NCBI RefSeq assembly: GCF_014217545.1
Contig: NZ_CP043178.1
Coordinates: 62,001-126,000, forward strand
Source of the DNA: Pseudarthrobacter sp. NBSH8
GTDB lineage: Bacteria > Actinomycetota > Actinomycetes > Actinomycetales > Micrococcaceae
Reading direction: 5' to 3'
Length of the DNA stretch: 64,000 nucleotides
The translations under genes and the position numbers were made by a program. Shown here one piece after another: positions 53,915 through 62,920 of the stretch (positions are counted from its first letter, which is position 1; every line of letters begins with the position of its first letter). The notes beneath the pieces are model-generated. The model made no database searches and was not told the origin of the DNA. It worked only from the letters and a program-made list of their open reading frames with translations.

Positions 53915-54337
53915 CTACTCGGCTGACGGCCGTTGCCGTTGCCGTTTCGTCGTCGACCGCTGTTCCTTGGCGGCGAGGCGGCGGCGGTTCGAACCCCGGG
54001 TCGGTTTGGTCGCCCGGCGCTTGGGGCCTTCGGGTGCCAGGCCTTCTGCCACCAGCTCGGTGAGCTTGGCCAGGGCGGTCTCGCGGTTGCGCAGTTGGGA
54101 GCGCTGTTCGGAGGAGGCCACGGTTACAATTCCGGTAACGAGGCGTGGCCCGAGGCGCGTGAGCAGCATCTGCCGTTGGTCGTCCGAAAGGGCGGCGGAG
54201 CCGGCGATGTTCCACGAGAGTTCGGCGCGGCTGTCCGTCGTGTTGACGTGCTGACCGCCTGGCCCGGACGAGCGCGAGAACCGCCAGCGGAGTTCCGACG
54301 CGGGAATCGTGAGCGCGGGTGACACCTCCAGATCCAT
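53915..54337 (-). CDS. arfB: Alternative ribosome-rescue factor ArfB (YaeJ)
   Basis: 140 residues. Peptidyl-tRNA hydrolase that frees stalled ribosomes. The GGQ catalytic motif is at residues 27-29 in SGPGGQHVNTTDSRAEL, and the C-terminal tail that enters the mRNA channel is strongly basic (RRRLAAKEQRSTTKRQRQR). It lacks the codon-recognition domain of true release factors. The ATG at 54337 is preferred to one six codons upstream. Confidence 0.9.
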   Translation of the reverse strand: MDLEVSPALTIPASELRWRFSRSSGPGGQHVNTTDSRAELSWNIAGSAALSDDQRQMLLTRLGPRLVTGIVTVASSEQRSQLRNRETALAKLTELVAEGLAPEGPKRRATKPTRGSNRRRLAAKEQRSTTKRQRQRPSAE

Positions 54338-54411
54338 GTATCCAGCGTTGCACACTATGGGCGTGATCCACGCCCTCCAGGCCCGGCCCCGACGCAGTTG
54401 GGCGCACGCTC

Positions 54412-54678
54412 TTAACCCTGATGTTGGTAGATGTCGCGCCGGTGGCCCATGGCAACGACCAAGACGATCAGCTGTGCGTCCCGGATCTCGTAGATGATCC
54501 GGTAGTCGCCGGTACGGACACGCCAGTCGCCGCTGCTTCCGGAGAGCTTCTTGGCTCCTGGGGGACGCGGCGTCGCGGCGAGCAGTTCGATGGCGGCTTG
54601 GATGCGTAGGCGTGCGTCGGGCGGAAGCTTGCGCAACTGCCTGACAGCGGCCGGAGCAAGCTGCACGGCATAGCTCAC
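54412..54678 (-). CDS. RelE/ParE family toxin
   Basis: 88 residues from a GTG at 54678 that overlaps the antitoxin stop (GTGA). RelE fold features: LAPAAVRQLRKLPPDARLRI, GDWRVRTGDYRIIYEI and a late MGHRRDIY, typical of ribosome-dependent mRNA interferases. It is translationally coupled to the Phd-type antitoxin upstream. Confidence 0.88.
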   Translation of the reverse strand: MSYAVQLAPAAVRQLRKLPPDARLRIQAAIELLAATPRPPGAKKLSGSSGDWRVRTGDYRIIYEIRDAQLIVLVVAMGHRRDIYQHQG

Positions 54679-54941
54679 GCCAGGCCCAGTTCCGCCTTGA
54701 CTTCCTCCCAAGGCACGGGGCCGTTGCTCGTCTCGGCCATTTCGTTCCGCGCAGAGCTCGCCGCGCGGAGATCCTCCAGGTCCTCGGCAGCCTCGATCAA
54801 GCGGGCGAGATCCTCGGCGTCGATCAAAGCGGCCACGCGGCGTCCCCGGCGTGTAAGGTACACCGGTTCATGATTCACCCGCGCGGTATCAACCGCTTCC
54901 GAAAGCCGGCTGCGTGCGTCGGTCACAGTCATCTCACTCAT
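54675..54941 (-). CDS. Phd/YefM family antitoxin
   Basis: 88 residues. The N-terminal DNA-binding domain reads MTVTDARSRLSEAVDTARV, then EPVYLTRRGRRVAALIDAED; the acidic C-terminus would wrap the toxin. ATG 54941 or ATG 54932 could be the start. It probably autoregulates the pair through the AT-rich stretch just upstream (54942-54990). Confidence 0.87.
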   Translation of the reverse strand: MSEMTVTDARSRLSEAVDTARVNHEPVYLTRRGRRVAALIDAEDLARLIEAAEDLEDLRAASSARNEMAETSNGPVPWEEVKAELGLA

Positions 54942-55015
54942 GACTGTATTTTAGTCCTATTCCGCCGAAACGTACATAAACGCTATTAGAGCGAAAATGA
55001 CGCTCCGCCACGCCC

Positions 55016-55492
55016 GTGGGGTGCCCCCTGGCGATTGTGCTTGGCCTGCTGACCATCTTCCTGGGCTTTATGGTTTTCGGGCTCATGGCCGGCCGGCTCG
55101 CCGAACGGTGGTCCGAACGGGGGACTCCCACCGTGGGCCTGATCATGACTGCGGCCGGCGCCCTGGGGCTGCTGGCGACGGCGCTCCTGCACCTGCCGCT
55201 GATTGCAATTATTTTGTCCCTTTTCACCATGGTCAGCGGGGTGGCTGTGACCAGCCCGCCGGCCACCTCGCTGGCACTCAAGGATTATCCCGACATCGCC
55301 GGGACGGCCTCCTCATTGCTGGGGCTGGCCCGGTATGCCTTCGGAGGGATCGCCGCTCCCTTGGTGGGCATCGGCGGCGCCACCGACGCCGTTCCGTTCG
55401 GGATAGTTGCAGCCGTTTCCGCGGCAGCGGCCGTCCTTTGCCTCGGGCTGGTCAGCAGGCGGCGCAGCCCAAGTGTTATCGGGCGGATGTAA
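55016..55492 (+). pseudogene. MFS transporter, C-terminal fragment
   Basis: The 158-codon frame encodes only the last five or so membrane helices of a major facilitator (FGLMAGRLAERWSERG, GIAAPLVGIGGATDAVPFGI), resembling Bcr/CflA-type drug exporters. No first half is present; upstream is the toxin-antitoxin region. No start with a ribosome-binding site is seen. It is a truncated remnant. Confidence 0.7.
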
Positions 55493-55493
55493 C

Positions 55494-56198
55494 TTACCCC
55501 GCCCGCTCGACCGCCGCCAGGATCGCCTGGCCAAGCTCCACGGGTTTGGTGAACTGGGGCCAGTGCCCGGTGGGGAGGTCCACGTACTCGATGTCTCGGA
55601 TGCGAGCCAATTCCTCCGTGAAGGGGTGGCTGGCGTCGATCCATTCGGTCAGGAGCGATGACGGGAATTCGCACGCGATCACCGTGGCGGGGACGTCGTA
55701 GCGGCGGACGTCATGCAGGCGCTGCCGGCCGTAGGCCACACCCTTGGGCTGCGGAATGGCGCGGGCCCGGAAAGATGCGCGGAGCTCGTCGGTGAGGTCC
55801 ACCAGGTCGGCGTCCTCGAATCCTTCCCACGGCGGCAGCGGCACGTCGTCGCCGTCAGTGGGCAGCTCGTCATTTATGGCGCCGCCTTCGCCCAGGGGTC
55901 CGCTGTCCACGTAGATGTTCCGCGCCACCCGGTCTGGCCGCGCGTCCGCCACCGCGTGGATGATCGCGCCCCCGCCGGAGTGCCCCACGAGGACCACTTT
56001 CCCCTCGAGGTCATCAACGAAATTTACGACGGCGGCAATATGGTCCTGGAGGCTGATGCCGGCCCGGGGTGTATCCACAGATTCGAGGCCGGGCAGCGTC
56101 AGCGGATGGGTTGTGTGCCCGGCCGCCTCCAAGGCAGGCGTCACCTCCTCCCACGATGAGGCGTCCAACCAGAAACCGGGTACCAGGATGATGTCCAT
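55494..56198 (-). CDS. Alpha/beta hydrolase
   Basis: 234 residues. Nucleophile elbow Ser74 in VGHSGGGAIIH, a conserved late His in LPTGHWPQF, and a likely acid in the lid region. The N-terminal ILVPGFWLDASSWEEV is the oxyanion segment. It belongs to the broad esterase/salicylate esterase-like group; substrate unknown. It sits downstream of the ABC exporter genes on the same strand, 10 bp from the ATPase stop. Confidence 0.85.
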   Translation of the reverse strand: MDIILVPGFWLDASSWEEVTPALEAAGHTTHPLTLPGLESVDTPRAGISLQDHIAAVVNFVDDLEGKVVLVGHSGGGAIIHAVADARPDRVARNIYVDSGPLGEGGAINDELPTDGDDVPLPPWEGFEDADLVDLTDELRASFRARAIPQPKGVAYGRQRLHDVRRYDVPATVIACEFPSSLLTEWIDASHPFTEELARIRDIEYVDLPTGHWPQFTKPVELGQAILAAVERAG

Positions 56199-56207
56199 GA
56201 CGGAACC

Positions 56208-56987
56208 CTACTCCGCGCCCCCGGCACTGGGTAAGGCATTAAGCAAGGCGCCGGGTACGGCCGGGGCAGACAAACCGCCGTCGCGCATTGCGGCGACGGC
56301 GTCGGTCAGCGGCACGAATTCCGTGTCGTGTGTGACCATCACGGTGGCCACTTTGAACTCGTCCGTGACCCGGCGAAGCAGCCCGACGATGGAGGCGCTG
56401 CGCGCGTGGTCCAGCGCCGCCGTCGGCTCGTCCACCAGCAGTACTTTCGGACTGCCCATCAGGGCTCGGGCAATGTTCACCCGCTGCCGCTGCCCGCCCG
56501 AGAGCTGATGCGGACGCTTGTCCGCGGCCCCGGTCAGGCCCACCAGATCCAGGAGTTCCACGGCGCGAGAACGCGCGGCCTTCAGGGACTTGCCGCGCAG
56601 GTGGTGGCCGATCATCAACTGCTCGACGGCGGTCAGGGAGGCCAGGAGGTTGGGCTGCTGGAAGATGATGCCCACCTTCTCCCGGCGCAGCGCGGTCAGT
56701 TCCTTGTCCTTCAGTCCCGCCGTGTTGGTCCCGTCAATGACCACGTCCCCACTGGTGGGGCGGACCAAGGTTGCCGCCACGGCCAGGAGGCTGGATTTGC
56801 CCGAGCCGGACGGGCCCACCAGCGAAACCATCTGGCCTGCCGCGACCTGGAGGCTGACGCTGTCCAGGGCCTTAACGGTTCCGCCGCCGTCCGGGTATTC
56901 GAGGGTGACGTTGGTGAGGGCCAGCGGCGGGCGGGCCAGGACGGAGCCGGCAGTTGGCGTGGCCAGGAGTGCAGGTGTGACAGACAT
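56208..56987 (-). CDS. ABC transporter ATP-binding protein (LolD/MacB type)
   Basis: 259 residues. Walker A GPSGSGKSS (58-66), Q-loop near IIFQQPNLLASL, signature LSGGQRQRVNIARAL, Walker B VLLVDEPTAALD, and the switch His in MVTHDTEF. GAAAGG lies seven bases before the ATG. It forms an exporter with the FtsX-like permease upstream, and the two-component genes start divergently. Confidence 0.93.
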   Translation of the reverse strand: MSVTPALLATPTAGSVLARPPLALTNVTLEYPDGGGTVKALDSVSLQVAAGQMVSLVGPSGSGKSSLLAVAATLVRPTSGDVVIDGTNTAGLKDKELTALRREKVGIIFQQPNLLASLTAVEQLMIGHHLRGKSLKAARSRAVELLDLVGLTGAADKRPHQLSGGQRQRVNIARALMGSPKVLLVDEPTAALDHARSASIVGLLRRVTDEFKVATVMVTHDTEFVPLTDAVAAMRDGGLSAPAVPGALLNALPSAGGAE

Positions 56988-57018
56988 GGAAAGTACCTTT
57001 CGGAGGGTGAAAAAGGAG

Positions 57019-58173
57019 TTAGTTGCCGCCGAGAGCGATCAGCGGATCGACGGTGGTCACCTTGCGGACTGCCAGCGCGGCACCCGCCATGCCCAAGGCC
57101 ACAATTCCCAGCACGGGCAGCAGCGTGGTGGCTGGCGTGACCAGGAACGGCGCCGCCTGGGCTGCGGCGAACCCGCCCAGAATTCCGACCACCCCGCCCA
57201 GGCCAGCACCGGCCAGCAGCACGATGGCGGCCTGGGTCATGGCGTCGCGGAGCACGTAACCTCCGGACGCGCCCATGGCCTTGAGGACTGCGATATCGCG
57301 GGTGCGCTGAACCGTCCAGACCGTCAGGAACGCCACGATCACCAGCGCCGAAATCCCATAGAGGAATGCCTGCATCAGCATCAGCGACCCGTTTTCACTC
57401 TTGAAGGAACCCAGCGCCTGGAACGATCCTGTGCGGGTGGTGCTGACTGTCTGCGCCATCGCATTGGCGGACTCCTCGTCCACCTCGGCGCCGTCTTGGT
57501 AGGTGACCGCCACGACGGTCGCCACGGGCGTGTTCCCCGGCGTGTTCCCCGGCGTGCTGCCGGCAGCCGGAGCCAGGTGCGCCACCTCGGTCCAGGTGGG
57601 CAGCGCTGTCCACACCACGCCGGTGTGCGAATACCACTGGTCATCCACGACGGCGGTGACGGTCACTTCAGTGCCACCCACCGTGGCCGTGTCTCCGACG
57701 TAGAGCGAGAGATCTGCGGCGACGGTCGCGCCGATCACCACCGACCCCGCCTTGACCGGCGACGGTGCCAGCTGCCCGTCCTCGGCAACACCGAACACCG
57801 CCACGTTGGTGGTGCCGCCGTCGCCGCCCTGGAGGCGGGACTGGCTGATACCCAGGGCCTCGGCCCGGGCCACTCCGGCGGTGCCCTTCCAGCTGTCCAC
57901 CTGCGCTGCCGTCACCTCGCTCTCGGTGAAGGACGCCGTGGGCTGGTTGGCGCCCGGGGCGCCAAAAACGATGCTGTCCACCGGCTTGGCCTCAGCGCCG
58001 GAGCCAGGACCAGACCCGGCACCCAGCTTCCCGATGGCGGACGTGGACTGGTCGCCCAGCCCGGCGGTGAGCCCGGACAGCAGCACCAACAGCAGTGTCA
58101 CCAAGGCCACCACGCCGCCCATCAGGGCAAACCTGCCCTTGGCGAACCGGATATCGCGAATAGCGAGAAACAC
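57019..58173 (-). CDS. ABC transporter permease (FtsX/MacB type)
   Basis: 384 residues with the four-helix arrangement of MacB/FtsX permeases: one helix near the N-terminus (LMGGVVALVTLLLVLLSGL), a large extracytoplasmic domain, then three helices near the end. The TRDIAVLKAMGAS segment contacts the ATPase. The external domain carries a TPGNTPGNTP repeat from a 12-bp DNA duplication (about 57527-57552). Such exporters move lipids, peptides or antimicrobials. Confidence 0.9.
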   Translation of the reverse strand: MFLAIRDIRFAKGRFALMGGVVALVTLLLVLLSGLTAGLGDQSTSAIGKLGAGSGPGSGAEAKPVDSIVFGAPGANQPTASFTESEVTAAQVDSWKGTAGVARAEALGISQSRLQGGDGGTTNVAVFGVAEDGQLAPSPVKAGSVVIGATVAADLSLYVGDTATVGGTEVTVTAVVDDQWYSHTGVVWTALPTWTEVAHLAPAAGSTPGNTPGNTPVATVVAVTYQDGAEVDEESANAMAQTVSTTRTGSFQALGSFKSENGSLMLMQAFLYGISALVIVAFLTVWTVQRTRDIAVLKAMGASGGYVLRDAMTQAAIVLLAGAGLGGVVGILGGFAAAQAAPFLVTPATTLLPVLGIVALGMAGAALAVRKVTTVDPLIALGGN

Positions 58174-58337
58174 GTTGTACTTCCTTCAGTGGGGTGGATT
58201 TCCTTCTGATTCCACTCTCCGGCGCATCGTCCCAACCCACATCGGGGACTTGGTTGAGCCGGGTGGGACAAAGGGCTGACGGGGCGGTCAACCTTTTGGT
58301 TGATCCGTACGCCCCCGCCGGCGCATAAGCTGATCAA

Positions 58338-59657
58338 ATGCCTGCCGCGGACCCACAGACCACCACGTCGGGGGCTGCCATCCTGCGGTTCCTGCGGGTG
58401 ACGCTTCATGTCAGTTTTGCCGTGCTGCTGCTGGTTGCCATCCTGCGGCTCCATTTGGCGGCCGGCGCGGAGGGCGCGGCAGCCGGCCAGCGCCTTGCCT
58501 GGTCCCTACTCGCACTTGCCTTGGCGGCCGCGTATCTCGCCGGCACCATCCTGGAAAAGCGCTTCGCCGCCGGCCGTTCCAGCTTCAACCCGCACCCCTA
58601 CGCCGCCCCTTGGCTGGGCCTTGTCACGGTGCTGTGGGGCATCCTCCTCGCGGGCAGCGCCGAGTTTTCCTGGGTCGCCTTTCCGCTTTTCTTCCTCCAC
58701 CTGCACGTCCTCCCGCAAAGGATTGCGCTGCTCACCATAGCCGCGATGACGGCCGCCGTTGTTGCCTCGCAATGGGTGGCCAGCGGACTGCCGTCACCCA
58801 CCGTGCCCATGGTCCTGGGACCGGGGCTGGGTGCCGTTTTCGCCGTGGTCACCGGGCTCGCATACCGCGCTCTCTACGAGGAGAGCGAGGCGCAGCGGCT
58901 GGCCGCGGACGAACTCCGGCGCACCAGGGCCGAGTTGGCCAAAACCCAGCACGACGCCGGTGTCGCAGCTGAACGTGAGCGCCTGGCCCGCGAAATCCAC
59001 GACACCCTCGCGCAGGGCCTGTCCAGCATCGTCCTGGTGGCGCGGGCGGCGGAGAAGTCCCTGGCCAGCGGCGATCTTGCCGCCGCCGCCGAGCGGTTCG
59101 CGCTGGTGCAGCAGACGGCGTCGGAAAACCTCGCGGAGGCCCGCAGCTTTGTCCGCGGCCTCACCTCGCCGCAGCTCCAGGAGTCGTCGCTACCGGAGAG
59201 CCTGCAGCGGCTCTGCGCCGAAACCGAAACCATGGCGGCCGCCCGCGGTGACGGACTCCGCTGCCGCTTCGAGCTGGTGGGCAACCCGGCGGAGCTGCCG
59301 CCGCAGTACAGCGTCACCCTGCTCCGGGCCGCCCAGGCCAGCCTGTCCAACGTCCGGCTTCATGCCAAGGCAAGCACCGCCGTCGTCACCCTCGCGTTCC
59401 TCGGGGACGAGGTCACACTGGACGTGTACGACGACGGCGCGGGATTTGTGCCGGAGGCGCCCGGTTCCGGTGTGGCCGGCCGGGCGGACGGCAGTGGGTT
59501 CGGGCTGCGTTCGCTCGCTGCCCGGGTGGGCGAGCTGAGCGGCTCGGTGGACGTGGAGACGGCGCCGGGCGAGGGGACCGTCGTCGCCGTCCGGCTGCCG
59601 CTCACAGGCGGGGCGATACCCGGGCAGCAGTTGCCCGGCCTGGGAGGGGAAAACTGA
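58338..59657 (+). CDS. Two-component sensor histidine kinase, NarL-partner type
   Basis: 439 residues. About five or six membrane helices (residues 15-175), a short coiled stretch (EAQRLAADELRRTRAELAKT), the HisKA_3 dimerisation domain with His221 in AREIHDTLAQGLSS, and an ATPase domain with the G-box in GSGFGLRSLAARV. It overlaps the response regulator start. Divergent from the ABC exporter, so it probably controls it in response to a membrane-active compound. Confidence 0.9.
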   Translation: MPAADPQTTTSGAAILRFLRVTLHVSFAVLLLVAILRLHLAAGAEGAAAGQRLAWSLLALALAAAYLAGTILEKRFAAGRSSFNPHPYAAPWLGLVTVLWGILLAGSAEFSWVAFPLFFLHLHVLPQRIALLTIAAMTAAVVASQWVASGLPSPTVPMVLGPGLGAVFAVVTGLAYRALYEESEAQRLAADELRRTRAELAKTQHDAGVAAERERLAREIHDTLAQGLSSIVLVARAAEKSLASGDLAAAAERFALVQQTASENLAEARSFVRGLTSPQLQESSLPESLQRLCAETETMAAARGDGLRCRFELVGNPAELPPQYSVTLLRAAQASLSNVRLHAKASTAVVTLAFLGDEVTLDVYDDGAGFVPEAPGSGVAGRADGSGFGLRSLAARVGELSGSVDVETAPGEGTVVAVRLPLTGGAIPGQQLPGLGGEN

Positions 59658-60310
59658 TGAGGGAGCTCCGCATTCTGCTGGTGGATGACCACCCTGTGGT
59701 CCGCGCGGGCCTGCGCGCCATGCTGACCGAATTCGAGGACTTCAGCGTGGCTGCCGAGGCCGCCGACGGGGACGCTGCGCTGCGCGAACTCGCACGGCTG
59801 CGGACGCTGGGGGAGCGCGTGGACGTGGTGCTGATGGATCTGCAGATGGGCGCCGGGATGGATGGTGTTACCGCCACGGCAGCGATCCGGAAGCTGGAAT
59901 CCCCGCCACCGGTCCTGATCCTGACCACGTACGACACCGAGGCGGACATCCTGGCTGCCGTGGAGGCGGGCGCCAGTGGCTACATGCTCAAGGACGCCCC
60001 GCCGGAACAGATCCGCCAGGCGGTGTTGTCGGCGGCGGCCGGCCAGACGGCGCTGGCGCCCAAGGTTGCGGCACTGTTGATGTCTCGGATCAGCAGCCCG
60101 GAAACCGCCCTCACAACCCGTGAGGTCCAGCTCCTTGAACTGCTGGCCACCGGACTGACCAACCGCGCCATCGCCCGGCGGCTCTTCATCTCCGAAGCCA
60201 CCGTCAAAACACACCTCGTGCACATCTACGGCAAGCTCGGCGTGGACAACCGGACGTCCGCTATAGCCCTGGCCACGCAGCGGCGAATTATCCGCACGCC
60301 GGGCCTGTAA
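59657..60310 (+). CDS. NarL/FixJ family response regulator
   Basis: 217 residues. Receiver domain with Asp10-Asp11, phosphoacceptor Asp61 in VVLMDLQMG and a conserved Lys in GYMLKDAPP. The LuxR-type helix-turn-helix is TREVQLLELLATGLTNRAIA followed by LFISEATVKTHLVHIYGKL. The start overlaps the kinase stop (TGATG). Partner of the preceding kinase. Confidence 0.93.
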   Translation: MRELRILLVDDHPVVRAGLRAMLTEFEDFSVAAEAADGDAALRELARLRTLGERVDVVLMDLQMGAGMDGVTATAAIRKLESPPPVLILTTYDTEADILAAVEAGASGYMLKDAPPEQIRQAVLSAAAGQTALAPKVAALLMSRISSPETALTTREVQLLELLATGLTNRAIARRLFISEATVKTHLVHIYGKLGVDNRTSAIALATQRRIIRTPGL

Positions 60311-60409
60311 CGGTTCCATATTCGGCGTGCATTGCTCCGTCGTCAGGGGAACTTTGAGGTGATCCGATCAGCTGCGGCCGCGTCACTGAAACTTCCTCAC
60401 GAGCATTTA

Positions 60410-60655
60410 TCAGCAGCGGGTGCTGGAGTCCTTTGCGGACTTCACGATCGCACCGTGGCCCTGAAGGAACATTTTTCGGCCGCCGCCGTCATCGGTCCAG
60501 ACCCAGATGATGGAGAAGTCCGCCGTGGCGGCATCCACAACCCCGGTGCCGGTGAGTGTTCCTTCGGCGAAGCTGACCTGCTCACCGACGACAAACCTCG
60601 GGTGGTGGATCCGGTTCCTCCTCTTGCGAGAGGATGTGAGGCTGCCTGGAGCCAT
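60410..60655 (-). CDS. Small hypothetical protein, start uncertain
   Basis: From ATG 60655 the frame gives 81 residues; the convincing part is HHPRFVVGEQVSFAEG, then VVDAATADFSIIWVWTDDGG and RKMFLQGHGAIV. A very strong ribosome-binding site (AAGAGGAGGAA) lies 30 bp inside, just before ATC CAC CAC, where an ATG would be expected. The original start codon may have mutated to ATC at 60610. Family not recognised. Confidence 0.45.
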   Translation of the reverse strand: MAPGSLTSSRKRRNRIHHPRFVVGEQVSFAEGTLTGTGVVDAATADFSIIWVWTDDGGGRKMFLQGHGAIVKSAKDSSTRC

Positions 60656-61111
60656 CATCGGGTGGCTCCAGCGGTGCTGGGAGCGGTCATCTGGTGGTGA
60701 GTCATGGGCATCCTTCGGTCGCATGTTGGCTCTGCCAGCTCATTACAACCCTGCCCGCTGCTCCCAGGTCACGCTCTGCGTACGTGGTGGGTCCAGCCTA
60801 ACCGGGACGGAGTTCGCGGTGCCTTCCGAACCGAATGCGACCAAGCAGCACTCCCTATAGCTGGCTGACCGCAACGCGACGGTATATTCAATTGGTCGCG
60901 GATACCGCTACAGCCGCTCGCCGAACGGCGGCAGGCTTCGGGCGCTGCGGCGTGCAAAGAGCTGCGCGACGCCTCATTGCGTAACAGGGGGTACGTCCGC
61001 TCCCAGCATGCTGGGGCAGGCCGCGGCCCAACTGCTAAAATGGCTGGGTTGTAGACCGGCCTATAGCTAGTCCAGCCAGCGCCGTAACATAAGTAGGGGA
61101 CCACACAAGAG
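60656..61111. other. 456-bp intergenic region, no gene seen
   Basis: Open frames here are shadows or lack signals. It probably holds the promoter of the mannosyltransferase gene. No strong repeat or hairpin was noticed. Confidence 0.35.
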
Positions 61112-62731
61112 ATGACGGCAGGCGGTTCGCACATCAGCACTTCGAAGAACTTCCCCGGTCCGTCGAAAAAGACAGCCGCCGGCGCGGAGTTCCCGAAGTC
61201 TGCTGCGACCGCCGCAGTTCCCCCCACGAAGCCCCGGGTATACGTCGCCACCGGGCAGGGGTTCCTCGGCGCCCTCATGATGTTTGTTGGCTCGATCGGA
61301 ACGGGCTGGATCGCCAACGGCTCACCCATGATCCGCCAGCCGGTGGTCATCGCCCTGCGGACCGAGGGCTGGGGCGTGACGCTGTCCACCGTGCTTTTGA
61401 CGGTGGGGGCCATGCTCTTGATGCGGTCCTGGCTCAGGCTGGGCCAGCGGCTGGGTGACTGGGGCGAACACTCGCTGCGGTCGGTGGTCATAGCCATCTC
61501 CGCCTGGTCCCTGCCGCTCCTGCTGGCCGTCCCCATTTTCTCCCGCGATGTCTACGCCTACACCGGCCAGGGCCGCCTGGTCATGGAGGGGCAAAATCCC
61601 TACACTGTGGGCATCTCCACACTCAACAACTGGTTCGCCCTTGGCGCGGACCCGGCCTGGGCAGAGAACAGGACCCCTTACGGGCCCTACTTCCTGTGGC
61701 TCGCCCGCGGTGTTGTGCAGCTGACAGGGGCCCAGCCCGACGTGTCCGTGCTGCTTTTCCGCCTGATCGCCGGCTTCGGGGTTCTGCTCTGCGTCATCTA
61801 CGTGCCGAAGCTGGCAGAACTGCACGGTATTAACGGCGCGCGGGCGCTCTGGATCGCGGTGGCCAACCCACTGTTCCTCATCAGCTTCGTGGCCAGCGCC
61901 CACAACGACGCGCTGATGGTGGGCCTCGCCGTCGCCGGTGTCTATTTCGCCGCGACGAAGCGCTACTTGGCCGGCATCCTGCTGGTCACCGCCTCCATCG
62001 GGATCAAGCCGATCACCGTGCTGCTGCTCCCGTTCATCGGGGTGATGTGGGCGGGGCCTGCCGCCTCGTGGACGCGGAAGTTCCTTATTTGGGGCGCGAC
62101 GGCGGGGATTAGTTTCGCCGTGCTGGCCGTCAGCGGGATCCCCTACAACCTCGGGTTGGGCTGGGTGTGGGCCATCATGGACCCGACGCCGGGGTACACC
62201 GGGTATTCGCCGTCGGGGTTCCTGGGGCAGCAGGTCGAGTTCCTCGGCAATGTGCTGGGACTGCCGGGCGGCACTATCGCGGACCTTTTGCGAACGGGCA
62301 TGAAGTGGGCGGCTATAGGGCTCGTGCTGCTGCTGATGTTCCGTGGCGATTACTCGCGGGCGGTGCGCCGGCTGGCCCTGGCGTTCGCCGCCGTCGTCAT
62401 GCTTTCGCCTATCATCCAGCCCTGGTACATTCTCTGGTTTGTGCCGTTCCTGGCTGCCACCGGCATCCGGAACGACTGGCAGATCCGGTGCCTCTACGTG
62501 GGCGTGACGTTCTTTGTGGTGTTCGGCGCGCAAGACCAGCTCTCGGTCTGGTCCTTTGTAGAGCTGGCCATTGACGCGTCGTCTTTGGCGTTCGTGACGG
62601 CGCTGCTGTTCACGTTCTACCTCCTGGTCCTGGACATCCACACGCGAAAGCTGCTGATCGAGGGCAAACCCTCGGACTGGGCCCGGCGTGGATGGGGCTG
62701 GGTGCAGGAGCAGCGGCGCAGGGCCCGCTGA
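61112..62731 (+). CDS. Polyprenol-phosphate-mannose-dependent mannosyltransferase, MptB-like
   Basis: 539 residues with a Ser/Ala-rich cytoplasmic start and about twelve membrane helices. FSRDVYAYTGQGRLVMEGQNPY with the catalytic-type acidic loop is the hallmark of MptB/GT87-related alpha-1,6-mannosyltransferases that build lipomannan-like glycolipids in actinobacteria. IIQPWYILWFVPFL is another family stretch. The C-terminus is basic and cytoplasmic. The exact acceptor is unknown. Confidence 0.85.
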   Translation: MTAGGSHISTSKNFPGPSKKTAAGAEFPKSAATAAVPPTKPRVYVATGQGFLGALMMFVGSIGTGWIANGSPMIRQPVVIALRTEGWGVTLSTVLLTVGAMLLMRSWLRLGQRLGDWGEHSLRSVVIAISAWSLPLLLAVPIFSRDVYAYTGQGRLVMEGQNPYTVGISTLNNWFALGADPAWAENRTPYGPYFLWLARGVVQLTGAQPDVSVLLFRLIAGFGVLLCVIYVPKLAELHGINGARALWIAVANPLFLISFVASAHNDALMVGLAVAGVYFAATKRYLAGILLVTASIGIKPITVLLLPFIGVMWAGPAASWTRKFLIWGATAGISFAVLAVSGIPYNLGLGWVWAIMDPTPGYTGYSPSGFLGQQVEFLGNVLGLPGGTIADLLRTGMKWAAIGLVLLLMFRGDYSRAVRRLALAFAAVVMLSPIIQPWYILWFVPFLAATGIRNDWQIRCLYVGVTFFVVFGAQDQLSVWSFVELAIDASSLAFVTALLFTFYLLVLDIHTRKLLIEGKPSDWARRGWGWVQEQRRRAR

Positions 62732-62809
62732 GGCGCGCCCTACTGGTTGCAACCCTTGCTCTATGTCGGCACGCAATAAGGAAGAAGCTTGTCTGGTACA
62801 CGACGAATG

Positions 62810-62833
62810 TTCAAGTCAACCGTTCTTGACGAA
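62810..62833. promoter_or_regulatory. Imperfect inverted repeat upstream of the TetR gene
   Basis: TTC-AA-GTCAA, a 6-nt spacer and TTGAC-GAA form an inverted repeat with a two-base bulge, 88 bp before the tetR start. It is a possible autoregulatory operator. The surrounding sequence can also fold into a larger hairpin ending in six T at 62845-62850. Confidence 0.3.
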
Positions 62834-62920
62834 GGGCCTGGGCCTTTTTTCGAACGCACAGGCAATAGTCTTGAGGAAGTGTCCCTGACGGGCCGAAATC
62901 GGGAGACTGGAGAGTGAGCT

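Noticed and set aside
62821..62856. Rho-independent terminator after the mannosyltransferase
   Set aside because: A T-run exists at 62845-62850, but it lies inside the possible outer stem (CGTTC with GAACG), so the structure is not a standard terminator.
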